Below are positions 53,543-61,876 of a stretch of 64,000 nt of DNA, in pieces. The notes beneath the pieces were generated by a model. It was not told the DNA's origin and ran no database searches. It saw only the letters and a list, made by a program, of their open reading frames with translations. The position numbers and the translations under genes were made by a program. Position 1 is the stretch's first letter. The number at the start of each line of letters is the position of its first letter. The DNA lies in NCBI RefSeq assembly GCF_040112705.1, contig NZ_CP157804.1, forward strand, positions 622,501-686,500, written 5' to 3'. Origin of the DNA: Flagellimonas sp. MMG031 (GTDB taxonomy: Bacteria > Bacteroidota > Bacteroidia > Flavobacteriales > Flavobacteriaceae).

Positions 53543-54516
53543 AAAAAACACTCATAACCGGAGCAGCCGGATTTTTGGGGTCACACTTATGTGATCGTTT
53601 CATTGCCGAAGGACACCATGTTATTGGGATGGATAACCTCATTACAGGTGATATGAAAAATATCGAGCACCTGTTTCACCTAAAACGGTTTGAGTTCTTC
53701 CACCACGATGTCACCAAATTTGTTCATGTTCCTGGCAAGATGGATTACATCTTACACTTCGCATCACCGGCAAGCCCGATTGACTATTTAAAAATCCCAA
53801 TTGAGACCTTAAAGGTCGGCTCTTTGGGGACACTTAATTTATTGGGGCTTGCCAGGGACCATAATGCACGGATTCTAGTGGCCTCGACTTCAGAGGTTTA
53901 TGGAGATCCTTTGGTGCATCCGCAAAGCGAGGATTACTTTGGCAATGTGAGCCCTATCGGCCCACGGGGCGTTTACGATGAGGCCAAACGCTTTATGGAG
54001 TCCATAACCATGGCCTACCATAGGCATCACGGTTTGGATACCCGTATCGTTCGGATTTTTAACACCTACGGTTCCCGTATGCGACTTAACGATGGCCGTG
54101 TCGTCCCCGCTTTTATGGGACAGGCACTTCGTGGCGAGGACCTTACCGTTTTTGGTGATGGTTCACAATCGCGATCCTTTACATATATCGATGACCAGAT
54201 TGAAGGGATATACCGACTTTTAATGAGTGATTATGTAGAACCCATCAACATTGGGAATCCGGATGAGACCACTATTCTGGAATTTGCAGAAGAAATTATC
54301 AAGCTCACGGGAACCGACCAAAAAATTATCTTCAAGCCGCTACCACAGGACGATCCCATGCAGCGGCAGCCAGATATTTCCCGCGCCAAGGAAATCTTGG
54401 ACTGGGAGCCTAAAGTACATCGTTCCGAAGGACTGAAAAAAGTATTTGATTATTTCAAATCACTTTCGCACGAACAATTATGGGAAGCCCATCGCGATTT
54501 CTCCCCGAATAACTAG
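53539..54516 (+). CDS. UDP-glucuronate decarboxylase-like SDR enzyme (UDP-xylose synthase type)
   Basis: A 325-residue extended SDR protein: NAD motif [33 protein letters not shown], the Tyr-x3-Lys pair in [10 protein letters not shown], and the [18 protein letters not shown] segment typical of UDP-xylose synthases, which convert UDP-GlcA to UDP-xylose. A related 4-epimerase is possible. It overlaps wecA by 4 bp. It probably provides a further sugar donor, but no dedicated xylosyltransferase is seen. Confidence 0.87.
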   Translation: MKKTLITGAAGFLGSHLCDRFIAEGHHVIGMDNLITGDMKNIEHLFHLKRFEFFHHDVTKFVHVPGKMDYILHFASPASPIDYLKIPIETLKVGSLGTLNLLGLARDHNARILVASTSEVYGDPLVHPQSEDYFGNVSPIGPRGVYDEAKRFMESITMAYHRHHGLDTRIVRIFNTYGSRMRLNDGRVVPAFMGQALRGEDLTVFGDGSQSRSFTYIDDQIEGIYRLLMSDYVEPINIGNPDETTILEFAEEIIKLTGTDQKIIFKPLPQDDPMQRQPDISRAKEILDWEPKVHRSEGLKKVFDYFKSLSHEQLWEAHRDFSPNN

Positions 54517-54537
54517 ACAAAAGTTCCTGTCAAAACG

Positions 54538-54545
54538 TATTTTTG
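54538..54545 (+). promoter_or_regulatory. Probable -7 box for purD
   Basis: TATTTTTG fits TAnnTTTG and lies 15 bp before the purD ATG. Confidence 0.42.
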
Positions 54546-54560
54546 CCAAAACTTTGAACC

Positions 54561-55832
54561 ATGAACATTCTTGTCCTGGGGTCCGGTGGTCGCGAGCACG
54601 CCATATCCCTTAAAATTTCCCAAAGTCCCAAAACATCCAAACTTTTTGTGGCGCCAGGCAATGCGGGCACTGCACAGATTGCCACAAATGTGGAGGTGGG
54701 TGTCAACGATTTTGAGGCCATTAAAACGTTGGTGTTGCAGGAAAGCATCGAATTGGTGGTAGTGGGACCGGAAGATCCTTTGGTGAATGGGGTGCACGAT
54801 TTTTTTCTAAATGATGCCGAGTTGAAATCCGTTCCAGTAATCGGACCGCAAAAAGCAGCTGCCGAATTGGAAGGCAGCAAAGAGTTCGCCAAGGAGTTCA
54901 TGATGCGTCACAACATTCCAACGGCAGCCTATCAAAGTTTTACAAGGGAGACCCTACAGGAAGGCCAAGCCTTCTTGGAGACACTACAACCTCCCTACGT
55001 GCTCAAGGCCGATGGTTTGGCCGCAGGCAAAGGTGTTTTGATTTTGAAAGATGTACAAGAAGCCAAAGACGAGCTCAAATCGATGCTGCTCGACTCCAAA
55101 TTCGGAAACGCCAGTGCCACCGTTGTGATAGAGGAGTTTTTGGACGGTATAGAATTGAGCTGTTTTGTGCTCACCGATGGCACCAACTATAAAATCCTAC
55201 CAACTGCCAAAGACTATAAAAGAATAGGTGAGGGCGATACGGGGCTCAACACGGGTGGAATGGGGGCCATTTCCCCGGTTCCTTTTGCCGATACCGGCTT
55301 TATGGACAAGATAGAGCGACAAATAGTTAAACCGACCGTAGAAGGCCTAAAAACGGATAATTTGCCTTATGTGGGCTTTATCTTTATCGGTTTGATCAAA
55401 GTGGGAGACGAACCCAAGGTAATCGAGTACAACGTGCGAATGGGCGATCCGGAAACCGAGGCGGTTATTCCAAGGCTCCAAAGTGATTTGGTTGAAGTAT
55501 TGCTGGCGATGGCCAATGGAACACTGGACCAAATCGACCTAAATATTGATGAAAGAGCTGCAACCACCGTAATGGCGGTTTCTGGCGGGTATCCCGAAGC
55601 CTATGAAAAAGGCAAGGAAATCAAGGGAACGGAGAATATTAAAAATTCCCTCGTCTTTCACGCAGGAACCAAAATATCAGATGGAAAGGTTGTGACCAAT
55701 GGCGGCCGTGTCATAGCTATTACTTCCTTTGGAAAAGATTTTAGGGAAGCGCTAAGAACATCCTATCAAAACATGGAAAAACTCCATTTTGATGGCATGT
55801 ATTACCGAAAAGATCTAGGCTTCGATCTATAG
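54561..55832 (+). CDS. purD: Phosphoribosylamine-glycine ligase
   Basis: PurD joins phosphoribosylamine and glycine with ATP in purine synthesis. The 423-residue protein has the ATP-grasp layout: the N-terminal MNILVLGSGGREHAISLKI, LKADGLAAGKGVLI, DYKRIGEGDTGLNTGGMGA and EYNVRMGDPETEAVIPRL, all classic GARS motifs. It stands alone, not with other pur genes, and its 3' end overlaps the convergent small gene by 6 bp. Confident. Confidence 0.98.
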   Translation: MNILVLGSGGREHAISLKISQSPKTSKLFVAPGNAGTAQIATNVEVGVNDFEAIKTLVLQESIELVVVGPEDPLVNGVHDFFLNDAELKSVPVIGPQKAAAELEGSKEFAKEFMMRHNIPTAAYQSFTRETLQEGQAFLETLQPPYVLKADGLAAGKGVLILKDVQEAKDELKSMLLDSKFGNASATVVIEEFLDGIELSCFVLTDGTNYKILPTAKDYKRIGEGDTGLNTGGMGAISPVPFADTGFMDKIERQIVKPTVEGLKTDNLPYVGFIFIGLIKVGDEPKVIEYNVRMGDPETEAVIPRLQSDLVEVLLAMANGTLDQIDLNIDERAATTVMAVSGGYPEAYEKGKEIKGTENIKNSLVFHAGTKISDGKVVTNGGRVIAITSFGKDFREALRTSYQNMEKLHFDGMYYRKDLGFDL

Positions 55833-56048
55833 ATAAGAGTGTGAGCTGATGCTTTTATCTTCCTCGCCGCTTTCGTTGAAAATTTTCAACTGGCCCATCC
55901 AATAGACCATGGCCACAAAGCCAATGATCATAAAGACCCAGTTAATGGTATTGGAGCCCCACCAGCTGTGCATAAAACGCAACGAATCCAGTGGTGCAAA
56001 AAGATAGTTTACAAATAAGTCCTCTATACCGTAAAAAAACTTGCTCAT
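55827..56048 (-). CDS. Small single-pass membrane protein (DUF6341-like)
   Basis: A 73-residue protein with one transmembrane segment at about residues 37-52 (WVFMIIGFVAMVYWMG) preceded by an aromatic N-terminus (FFYGIEDLFVNYLFAPLDSLRF). I associate this pattern with flavobacterial DUF6341, unconfirmed. Its 3' end overlaps purD by 6 bp on the other strand. A good minus-strand -33/-7 promoter lies just upstream, and the gene is divergent from a multi-pass membrane protein that may be a partner. Function unknown. Confidence 0.72.
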   Translation of the reverse strand: MSKFFYGIEDLFVNYLFAPLDSLRFMHSWWGSNTINWVFMIIGFVAMVYWMGQLKIFNESGEEDKSISSHSYL

Positions 56049-56067
56049 CTTGGCTATATTTACTTTA

Positions 56068-56097
56068 CAAAAGTAGCAAAAGATAGGATGATTTCAA
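56068..56097 (-). promoter_or_regulatory. Probable promoter of the small membrane protein gene
   Basis: On the minus strand TTG at 56097-56095, a 19-bp spacer and TACTTTTG at 56075-56068 match the Bacteroidota promoter pattern, 19 bp upstream of the ATG. It overlaps the start of the divergent gene at 56088. Confidence 0.5.
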
Positions 56098-57017
56098 GCT
56101 TTTTCGGAAAAACTAAACCCATAAACTACATTGTTCTTGCCATCGTCCTGTTCCTTTTCTATTTTACCCATCTATTTTTCGGGCTTGGGGAACAAAAGAT
56201 AAGCCAAGTCATCGGACGAGAACTGGTCTTGTTTATCGGACTTTTACTGGCTGTTTTTATCGTCAATCAAATCGTACGCACCGAGAAAGCAACGGAGTCC
56301 AACTCGTATGCCATGCTGTTTTTCCTATTGCTGATTATAAGTTTTTCCGACGAGCTCGTTCTTGACCAGGTCATTTTTGCCAACTTTTTTCTACTTCTGG
56401 CTTTTTGGAGAATATTGTCCGTAAAATCAACTAGGAACGTAAAACACAAAATATTCGATGCCTCATTGTTGATTTCATTGGCCAGTTTGTTCTACGATTG
56501 GGCGCTTGCCTTTATGCTGCTCGTTTTTTTTGTGATCGGAGTATATGACCGTAAAACGGTTAAAAACTGGTTGGTGCCTTTTTTGGGAATTGCCACCATA
56601 TTTATGTTGACATTCACGGTGCTCAAAGTACAAGGGTCTTTGGAGTTTTTTGAGGAGCACTACCAATTTTCCTTAGGGCTGTTTACTACCAAATCCTTTT
56701 TTCAGGTACTCAATGTAAAAACATTGATTTATTTAATTTTGACCATCTTGGTTTCCATGTTGGTTTTCGTAAGACTTCGAAACGTAAGTGGGGGAAAGCT
56801 GCTCCTACTACGGATTGTATTTCTCATTTTCATATTGTCCACTGGGATTATGCTGTTCACACCGGCCGATGCATCCCCTGTTCTGCTCACCTTTTTTCCC
56901 GCTGCCGTGTTCTTCACCAATTATTTTGAAGGCATCAAAAAAGAGAAGTTTCAAGAGATTGCACTTATGGGCAGCATTGTCCTGGCCTGCGCTCTTTTTG
57001 TCTTCCACCTTAACTAA
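56088..57017 (+). CDS. Uncharacterised multi-pass membrane protein (DUF6427-like)
   Basis: A 309-residue protein with nine or ten hydrophobic segments spread across its length, from INYIVLAIVLFLFYFTHLFF near residue 14 to ALFVFHLN at the end. I associate the pattern with the flavobacterial family DUF6427, unconfirmed. Charged loops are short, so it is mostly buried in the inner membrane. It is divergent from the DUF6341-like gene, with promoters overlapping. The DUF4254 gene follows after 39 bp with its own -7 box. Function unknown. Confidence 0.75.
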   Translation: MISSFFGKTKPINYIVLAIVLFLFYFTHLFFGLGEQKISQVIGRELVLFIGLLLAVFIVNQIVRTEKATESNSYAMLFFLLLIISFSDELVLDQVIFANFFLLLAFWRILSVKSTRNVKHKIFDASLLISLASLFYDWALAFMLLVFFVIGVYDRKTVKNWLVPFLGIATIFMLTFTVLKVQGSLEFFEEHYQFSLGLFTTKSFFQVLNVKTLIYLILTILVSMLVFVRLRNVSGGKLLLLRIVFLIFILSTGIMLFTPADASPVLLTFFPAAVFFTNYFEGIKKEKFQEIALMGSIVLACALFVFHLN

Positions 57018-57033
57018 ATACGCCATAAAGCAA

Positions 57034-57041
57034 TATCTTTG
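57034..57041 (+). promoter_or_regulatory. Probable -7 box for the DUF4254 gene
   Basis: TATCTTTG fits TAnnTTTG and ends 15 bp before the ATG at 57057. Confidence 0.42.
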
Positions 57042-57056
57042 AACAAATTTTAGATT

Positions 57057-57662
57057 ATGTTCAGCGATTTTGCCTTCAATATCTTTCAAGAAAGTATAGA
57101 TACCTATCACATTAAGGACGATGTGAGCCAGTCATTCACCAATCCGTACCCAAAAGATCAAATAGAACATTTGCTTTACCGGAAAAACTGGATAGATACT
57201 GTACAATGGCATTATGAAGACATTATCCGAGACCCGGAGATTGAACCAAAAGCCGCTTTGGAGCTGAAACGGAAAATTGATGCGAGCAATCAGGATAGGA
57301 CGGACTTGGTAGAGTATATTGACAGCTATTTTTTGAATAAATACCAATCAGTACAAGTAAAGGACAATGCCACCATCAACACGGAAAGTCCTGCTTGGGC
57401 CATAGACCGATTGTCCATTTTGGCATTGAAGATCTATCACATGCAAGAGGAGGTGAACCGTACCGACGCCTCCGCAGAGCACACCCAAAAGTGCAGTGAA
57501 AAGCTAGCGGTACTATTGGAACAAAGAAAAGATCTTTCTACGGCCATAGATCAATTGTTGGCCGATATCGAGGCTGGAAATAAGTACATGAAAGTCTACA
57601 AACAGATGAAAATGTACAACGACGAAGAGCTAAACCCAGTACTCCGTGGACAAAAAGGGTAA
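57057..57662 (+). CDS. DUF4254 domain-containing protein
   Basis: The 201-residue protein matches DUF4254 across its length, with the start MFSDFAFNIFQESIDTYH and the typical NWIDTVQWHYEDIIRDP segment, and a helical C-terminal half. It has no signal or membrane segment, so it is likely cytosolic. DUF4254 genes are repeatedly found next to family 9 glycosyltransferases; here the GT9 gene starts 17 bp before its stop, so translation is probably coupled. A role in assembling or regulating that transferase is inferred. Confidence 0.9.
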   Translation: MFSDFAFNIFQESIDTYHIKDDVSQSFTNPYPKDQIEHLLYRKNWIDTVQWHYEDIIRDPEIEPKAALELKRKIDASNQDRTDLVEYIDSYFLNKYQSVQVKDNATINTESPAWAIDRLSILALKIYHMQEEVNRTDASAEHTQKCSEKLAVLLEQRKDLSTAIDQLLADIEAGNKYMKVYKQMKMYNDEELNPVLRGQKG

Positions 57663-58701
57663 ATACACCCATATATTGATCATCCGCTTGTCGGCCATGG
57701 GCGATGTGGCCATGACGGTCCCGGTAATCAAAGCCCTCTTGCAACAATATCCCCATCTTAGGCTCACCTTGCTTACCAAAAGAACATTTGCCCCTATTTT
57801 TGATGGTCTGGATAACGTGCAAGTGTATGCAGCTGATGTGAAAAACAGACACAAAGGTCTAACGGGCCTATGGCGATTGTACAAGGAACTGAAAGCTTTG
57901 GAAATCGATGCCGTTGCAGATTTGCACAATGTACTGCGAAGCAGGGTACTTAAAAAGTATTTTGGCCTGGAACGCATCCCTTTTGTTCAAATTGACAAAG
58001 GCAGAAAGGAGAAAAAAGCACTTACAAGGACTAAAAACAAGGTTTTTGAGCAACTTAAAACCACTCATGAACGCTATGCCGAGGTGTTTTCAAAACTAGG
58101 TTATCCAATAGATTTAAGCTCCTCACCACCACTTGAAAGACTACCTCTTTCCCCGAAAGTACTCGATTTGGTACATCAGGATACCAAGAAATGGGTGGGA
58201 ATTGCCCCTTTTGCCGCCCATGAAGGGAAGATGTATCCTTTAGAATCAATGGAAACGGTAATCCAAGAACTAAATAATACCAATAAGTATAAAATATTGC
58301 TTTTTGGAGGAGGCGAGAAGGAAGTCACAGTATTGGAAGATATGGCCAACTCCTACAACAATGCACTTAGCATGGCAGGCAAGCTCAAATTATCCGAAGA
58401 GCTTCAGCTCATTTCCAATTTGGATGTGATGTTGTCCATGGACAGTGGGAATGCGCATATGGCTTCGAATTATGGTATTCCTGTGGTGACGCTTTGGGGC
58501 GTTACCCACCCGTATGCCGGGTTTTATCCCTTTGGGCAGCCCATAGAAAATGCTTTGACGGCCGACCGGGAAACCTACCCCTTGATTCCAACTTCTGTAT
58601 ATGGAAACAAAGTACCCCAAGGCTATGAAAACGCGATGCAAACCATTGAACCCGCCGATGTGCTGAATAAGCTGTTTCAACTTTTGACAAAGGTTGATTA
58701 G
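57646..58701 (+). CDS. Glycosyltransferase family 9 (heptosyltransferase-like)
   Basis: The 351-residue protein starts at GTG 57646 (MDKKGKYTHILIIRLSAMGD). GT9 features include ILIIRLSAMGDVAMTVPVI with the catalytic Asp, VADLHNVLRSRVLKKYFG, WVGIAPFAAHEGKMYPL, LFGGGEKE and the donor-site block VMLSMDSGNAHMASNYGIPVVTLWG. GT9 enzymes add heptose or related sugars to lipopolysaccharide core in the inner membrane's cytoplasmic face. It overlaps DUF4254 by 17 bp. Sugar and acceptor are unknown; in Bacteroidota the donor need not be ADP-heptose. Confidence 0.92.
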   Translation: MDKKGKYTHILIIRLSAMGDVAMTVPVIKALLQQYPHLRLTLLTKRTFAPIFDGLDNVQVYAADVKNRHKGLTGLWRLYKELKALEIDAVADLHNVLRSRVLKKYFGLERIPFVQIDKGRKEKKALTRTKNKVFEQLKTTHERYAEVFSKLGYPIDLSSSPPLERLPLSPKVLDLVHQDTKKWVGIAPFAAHEGKMYPLESMETVIQELNNTNKYKILLFGGGEKEVTVLEDMANSYNNALSMAGKLKLSEELQLISNLDVMLSMDSGNAHMASNYGIPVVTLWGVTHPYAGFYPFGQPIENALTADRETYPLIPTSVYGNKVPQGYENAMQTIEPADVLNKLFQLLTKVD

Positions 58702-59218
58702 AAATGAAATGCAAAGAATTGATGATGTAATCTAGTTGAAAAGCTCAAGTTCAAACTCAAGTGTCAAGTTCAACACATAGGTTCAAAAAAAGGTCATTTC
58801 GATATGAGATGCAATGCATCGATTGAGAAATCTGTTTGAAAACTCAAGATCAAATTCAAGGTTCCAAGTTTAAGGTTTAAGGTCAAAAAATTCATTTCAA
58901 ATGACAAAGAACCCCATTGGCGCCAATTCGTGAAATTAGTGTCATTTGTATACTGCCAACTTACCACCGAGTACTGCCCACTGCTGACTGACTTCCTACT
59001 CCCGATAGATTTCTCACTTCGTTTCGAAATGACATCTTAACTCCTGTCTTCCGACTTCGGTCTTCGGTCTTCCAACCGCCCATTAAACCAAGTCTATTTT
59101 CTATGGTCTTTCCTCTCCTGGGTCTTGGCTCTTCGCTCCTCACTGAACTAAGTTCTCGATACATTTTTTGTCTCTTTTTTGCAAAAACCGACAAAAAACA
59201 CTCGAACTGACATCTTAA

Positions 59219-59260
59219 CCTGAAACCTGAAACCTGAAACCTGAAACCTGAAACCTGAAA
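59219..59260. repeat. Tandem heptamer repeat (CCTGAAA)6
   Basis: Six exact copies of CCTGAAA occur head to tail. Such arrays change length by slippage and can serve as strain markers. No function is evident. Confidence 0.95.
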
Positions 59261-59343
59261 CCCCTAACTCCGAACTCCCGACTTCCGACTTCGGACTTCC
59301 AAAATCCCATTCCCAACCCCCAAAATCCACCTCCCCAAAAAAA

Positions 59344-59397
59344 ATCCGTCAGATCAGAAGCACCATCCGTCAGATCGGAAGGGGCATCCGTCAGATC
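59344..59397. repeat. Three direct repeats of ATCCGTCAGATC with 21-bp period
   Basis: ATCCGTCAGATC recurs exactly at 59344, 59365 and 59386, with spacer bases partly conserved. The 21-bp period is close to two helical turns, so a protein could bind on one face of DNA. The array ends 41 bp before the ATG of the unrecognised gene at 59439. Confidence 0.9.
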
Positions 59398-59438
59398 GCA
59401 CCAAATTATTCCTCACATTTGTGCCAACTTCTACAAAA

Positions 59439-60119
59439 ATGCATTTTATGACAGGTGCGTATAGACAACGTATTACAAAAATGGGCAACTTTCTTATAGA
59501 GGGACCATCGTCCATCATCCACAAAACGAGTGGTGATTGGCTCAAAAAAGATTTCCAATTGATACTGCACCAGCCAAAATATGGCTTGTTGAAATCCTAT
59601 TCGATTTGGAGTGATGACACCTGGAACAAGGAAGCTGATTTTTTACCTCCCATGATACGAACGGTGGTCTGGGACAGACAAAAGGACATGGAACACCTTA
59701 GAAAATCTGAAGATTTAAACTTTCCAAGTATCGATGTAGCTTTAGGGGCCATCAAAAGCGAAAAATTTAACGAGCTGAACAAAAAACTTGTCCAACACCA
59801 GAACGCTATTGTAGATAATCACGGCTATCAGCCATTCAAAATAGCTACAGCACGGGAAGCTGCTATCATTGATGTTGATTTTGACAAAGAATTTTTGGAT
59901 TATAACCTCTATCTCAACAATGGGAATCAAACTTTTGAACTGAAATCCAGTGGAAATTTAGACCAGCCTTTGGTGGTCGATTTGATGGACATAGCAACTC
60001 AGCTGAGCGAATCCATGCAATTAATTGATCCTTCTCCTTGGAAAGAGCGATATACTGGAATTACAAAAGCATCATTGGATGATGATGGTCTGGATTGGGA
60101 CTATGAACATCAATTTTGA
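59439..60119 (+). CDS. Unrecognised protein, possibly lineage-specific
   Basis: No family is recognised. The ATG at 59439 gives 226 residues (MHFMTGAYRQRITKMGNF); in-frame ATGs at 59448 and 59481 are alternatives. The protein is soluble, with no signal peptide or membrane segment, and has aromatic and acidic patches (IWSDDTWNKEADF, DEYEHQF-like C-terminus DGLDWDYEHQF). Amino acid use looks like genuine coding sequence and the frame is long. It stands alone after a repeat-rich spacer with three 21-bp direct repeats upstream and is convergent with arsS. It may be horizontally acquired or fast-evolving. Confidence 0.68.
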   Translation: MHFMTGAYRQRITKMGNFLIEGPSSIIHKTSGDWLKKDFQLILHQPKYGLLKSYSIWSDDTWNKEADFLPPMIRTVVWDRQKDMEHLRKSEDLNFPSIDVALGAIKSEKFNELNKKLVQHQNAIVDNHGYQPFKIATAREAAIIDVDFDKEFLDYNLYLNNGNQTFELKSSGNLDQPLVVDLMDIATQLSESMQLIDPSPWKERYTGITKASLDDDGLDWDYEHQF

Positions 60120-60137
60120 GGTTAACGCCTAAAGCAG

Positions 60138-61226
60138 CTACGCAACCGTACCCTGACAACTGCTCCCGGCTCCGGCCGTACAACCATAGCAATGCTGTGA
60201 AATCACAATCTCACGGTCGTTCAACAGGTCATCGTTGTAATCTTTGATATGTTTGACCTTGCTCGCCACTTTAAGGTCCAGCATCTGATTGAAATCACAA
60301 TCGTACAGCCAGCCGTCCCAACTTACCGAAATGGTGTTGGTGCACATCACATTTTGCACGGCGGCAGGATTATAGGCTTCCACCAATGAGTACATGTAAT
60401 CTTCGTAATTGTCCGATGCGATAAGGTAGTCCAAAAAGCGCGAAATGGGCAAGTTGGTAATGGCGAACAGGTTGTGAAAGTCGATATCGAAATCTTCTTT
60501 TAAAGCTTTTTTAAAATCCCGCTCCATCGCCGTTTGGTCGGACGGCAAAAATGCCCCGGAAGGATTGTACACCAAGTCCAAACGCAAATCGCTATTGGGT
60601 TTGCCATAGCCCACCTCGTTGAGCATTTGGAGTGCTTTTATAGATTTGTCAAAAACCCCATCCCCCCGTTGCTTGTCCGTTTTTCCTCGGGTATAGTGCG
60701 GCATGGAAGAAACCACATGCACATTGTGTTTTTTGAAGAACTCCGGCAGATCGTGGTATTTTTTGTTCGCCAGAATAATGGTGAGATTGGACCGAACGAT
60801 AAAGTCTTGGATGCCCGCTTTGGACGCTTCCTCCACGAACCACCTAAAATCGGGGTTCATTTCGGGGGCTCCTCCGGTCAAATCCAAGGTGTGTGCCCCA
60901 GTATTTCGAATCACCTCAAGGCACTGTTCCATGGTTTCCCGGGTCATGATTTCCTTTCGGTCTGGCCCGGCATCCACATGACAGTGGGCACAAACCTGAT
61001 TACACATATACCCCACATTGATCTGGAGTACTTCCAACGTTTTGGGTTTTAGGGGAAATTGTCCCGATTCGGCAATCTTATCCTTAAAATAGGGCAGTTC
61101 ACCACTCGAAAACAACTCCCCATTCAGCACTTCCAATTGCTTTTGGGTATTCGCGAGCTCGTCTTCCCTCGCTTTAAGGGACTTTTTGGCTGCTTTTTTT
61201 ATATCTGCGAGAATGCTTTGCGTCAT
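60138..61226 (-). CDS. arsS: Radical SAM protein ArsS (arsenosugar biosynthesis)
   Basis: ArsS converts methylated arsenic intermediates to a 5'-deoxyadenosyl arsenical in arsenosugar synthesis. The 362-residue protein has the radical SAM [4Fe-4S] motif CNQVCAHC (about residues 75-82) with the SAM GGE-like LDLTGGAPEMN. The C-terminal ArsS region has NTISVSWDGWLYDCDFNQM and ends with the cysteine cluster HCYGCTAGAGSSCQG. The AhpD-like gene upstream on the same strand is a usual partner. ArsM, the methyltransferase that supplies the substrate, is not in the window. Confidence 0.93.
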   Translation of the reverse strand: MTQSILADIKKAAKKSLKAREDELANTQKQLEVLNGELFSSGELPYFKDKIAESGQFPLKPKTLEVLQINVGYMCNQVCAHCHVDAGPDRKEIMTRETMEQCLEVIRNTGAHTLDLTGGAPEMNPDFRWFVEEASKAGIQDFIVRSNLTIILANKKYHDLPEFFKKHNVHVVSSMPHYTRGKTDKQRGDGVFDKSIKALQMLNEVGYGKPNSDLRLDLVYNPSGAFLPSDQTAMERDFKKALKEDFDIDFHNLFAITNLPISRFLDYLIASDNYEDYMYSLVEAYNPAAVQNVMCTNTISVSWDGWLYDCDFNQMLDLKVASKVKHIKDYNDDLLNDREIVISQHCYGCTAGAGSSCQGTVA

Positions 61227-61328
61227 GCTATAGGTTATCTAAATCATTTTAGGAAAGGTTCATTTTCCTTCCGATACATTGATGTTCAATACTAGGGGAC
61301 GTTCAATTATAAGCGAAGTAAGCCGAAA

Positions 61329-61664
61329 CTACATCGAAAGCTTTTCGTACTTGTTCATCATTTGTACTCCGTGAACAAGTGTCGCTCCGCTCTCAATGGC
61401 TGCCCCCGCATGAACGGCTTCCATCATTTCTTCTTTGGTAATGCCTCGCTGCAGCCCGTCTTTGGTGTAGGCATCAATGCAATATGGACATTTCACCACA
61501 TGCGCTACCGCCAGGGCGATAAGTGATTTTTCGCGGGCACTCAAGGCACCTTCTTCAAAAACCTTTCCGTAGTAATCAAAAAACTTCTTGCCAAGTTCCT
61601 CGCTCCATTCTGTAATGTTTCCAAATTTTCTTAGGTCCGCTGGGTCATAATAGGAGTTCGCCAT
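61329..61664 (-). CDS. AhpD-like carboxymuconolactone decarboxylase-family protein, arsenosugar-associated
   Basis: A 111-residue protein with the AhpD core: EKSLIALAVAHVVKCPYCIDAYTK, in which the CPYC pair and downstream acidic/His residues form the redox site. This exact type is repeatedly found beside arsS (arsenosugar biosynthesis-associated peroxidase-like protein). The gene ends 102 bp before arsS on the same strand and probably shares its transcript. It may protect the radical SAM enzyme or reduce arsenic intermediates. The partner is inferred from context. Confidence 0.9.
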   Translation of the reverse strand: MANSYYDPADLRKFGNITEWSEELGKKFFDYYGKVFEEGALSAREKSLIALAVAHVVKCPYCIDAYTKDGLQRGITKEEMMEAVHAGAAIESGATLVHGVQMMNKYEKLSM

Positions 61665-61819
61665 GTTTTTCTGGATTTGATGTTTTTACTTAAACATACA
61701 ACAAATATCACTATTGAATTAGGTCGAAAGGATTTGCGAATGATTACACTTATCGGCATAAAATTGCCTCTAAGTCCATAAACAATTGTTTTGTAGTCGA
61801 TTATAAGGAATCAGAAACA

Positions 61820-61845
61820 AAAAGAGCGGCATTTGCCGCTCTTTT
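61820..61845 (-). terminator. Hairpin terminator after the fasciclin gene
   Basis: AAAAGAGCGGC and GCCGCTCTTTT pair around an ATTT loop. On the minus strand the hairpin is followed by a T-run, ending the fasciclin gene 32 bp after its stop. Confidence 0.88.
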
Positions 61846-61876
61846 CCTAACTCAAAAAATTAACAAAGATCTTTAC

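Larger units (their letters stand above)
58702..59438. repeat. Repeat-rich noncoding spacer
   Basis: No gene is supported in these 737 bp. The block holds degenerate copies of dispersed-repeat sequence: GTCATTTCGATATGAG...GAGAAATCT near 58795-58835, its inverted relative (AGATTTCTCACTTCGTTTCG) near 59005-59030, runs of AAGTTCAAACTCAAG-like sequence, and an inverted T-rich stem (TTTTTTGTC/GACAAAAAA) near 59164-59198. Polypyrimidine tracts of TTCCGACTTCGG-type sequence precede an exact heptamer array and three 21-bp direct repeats. It looks like a landing zone for intergenic elements, with little trace of coding. Confidence 0.7.
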
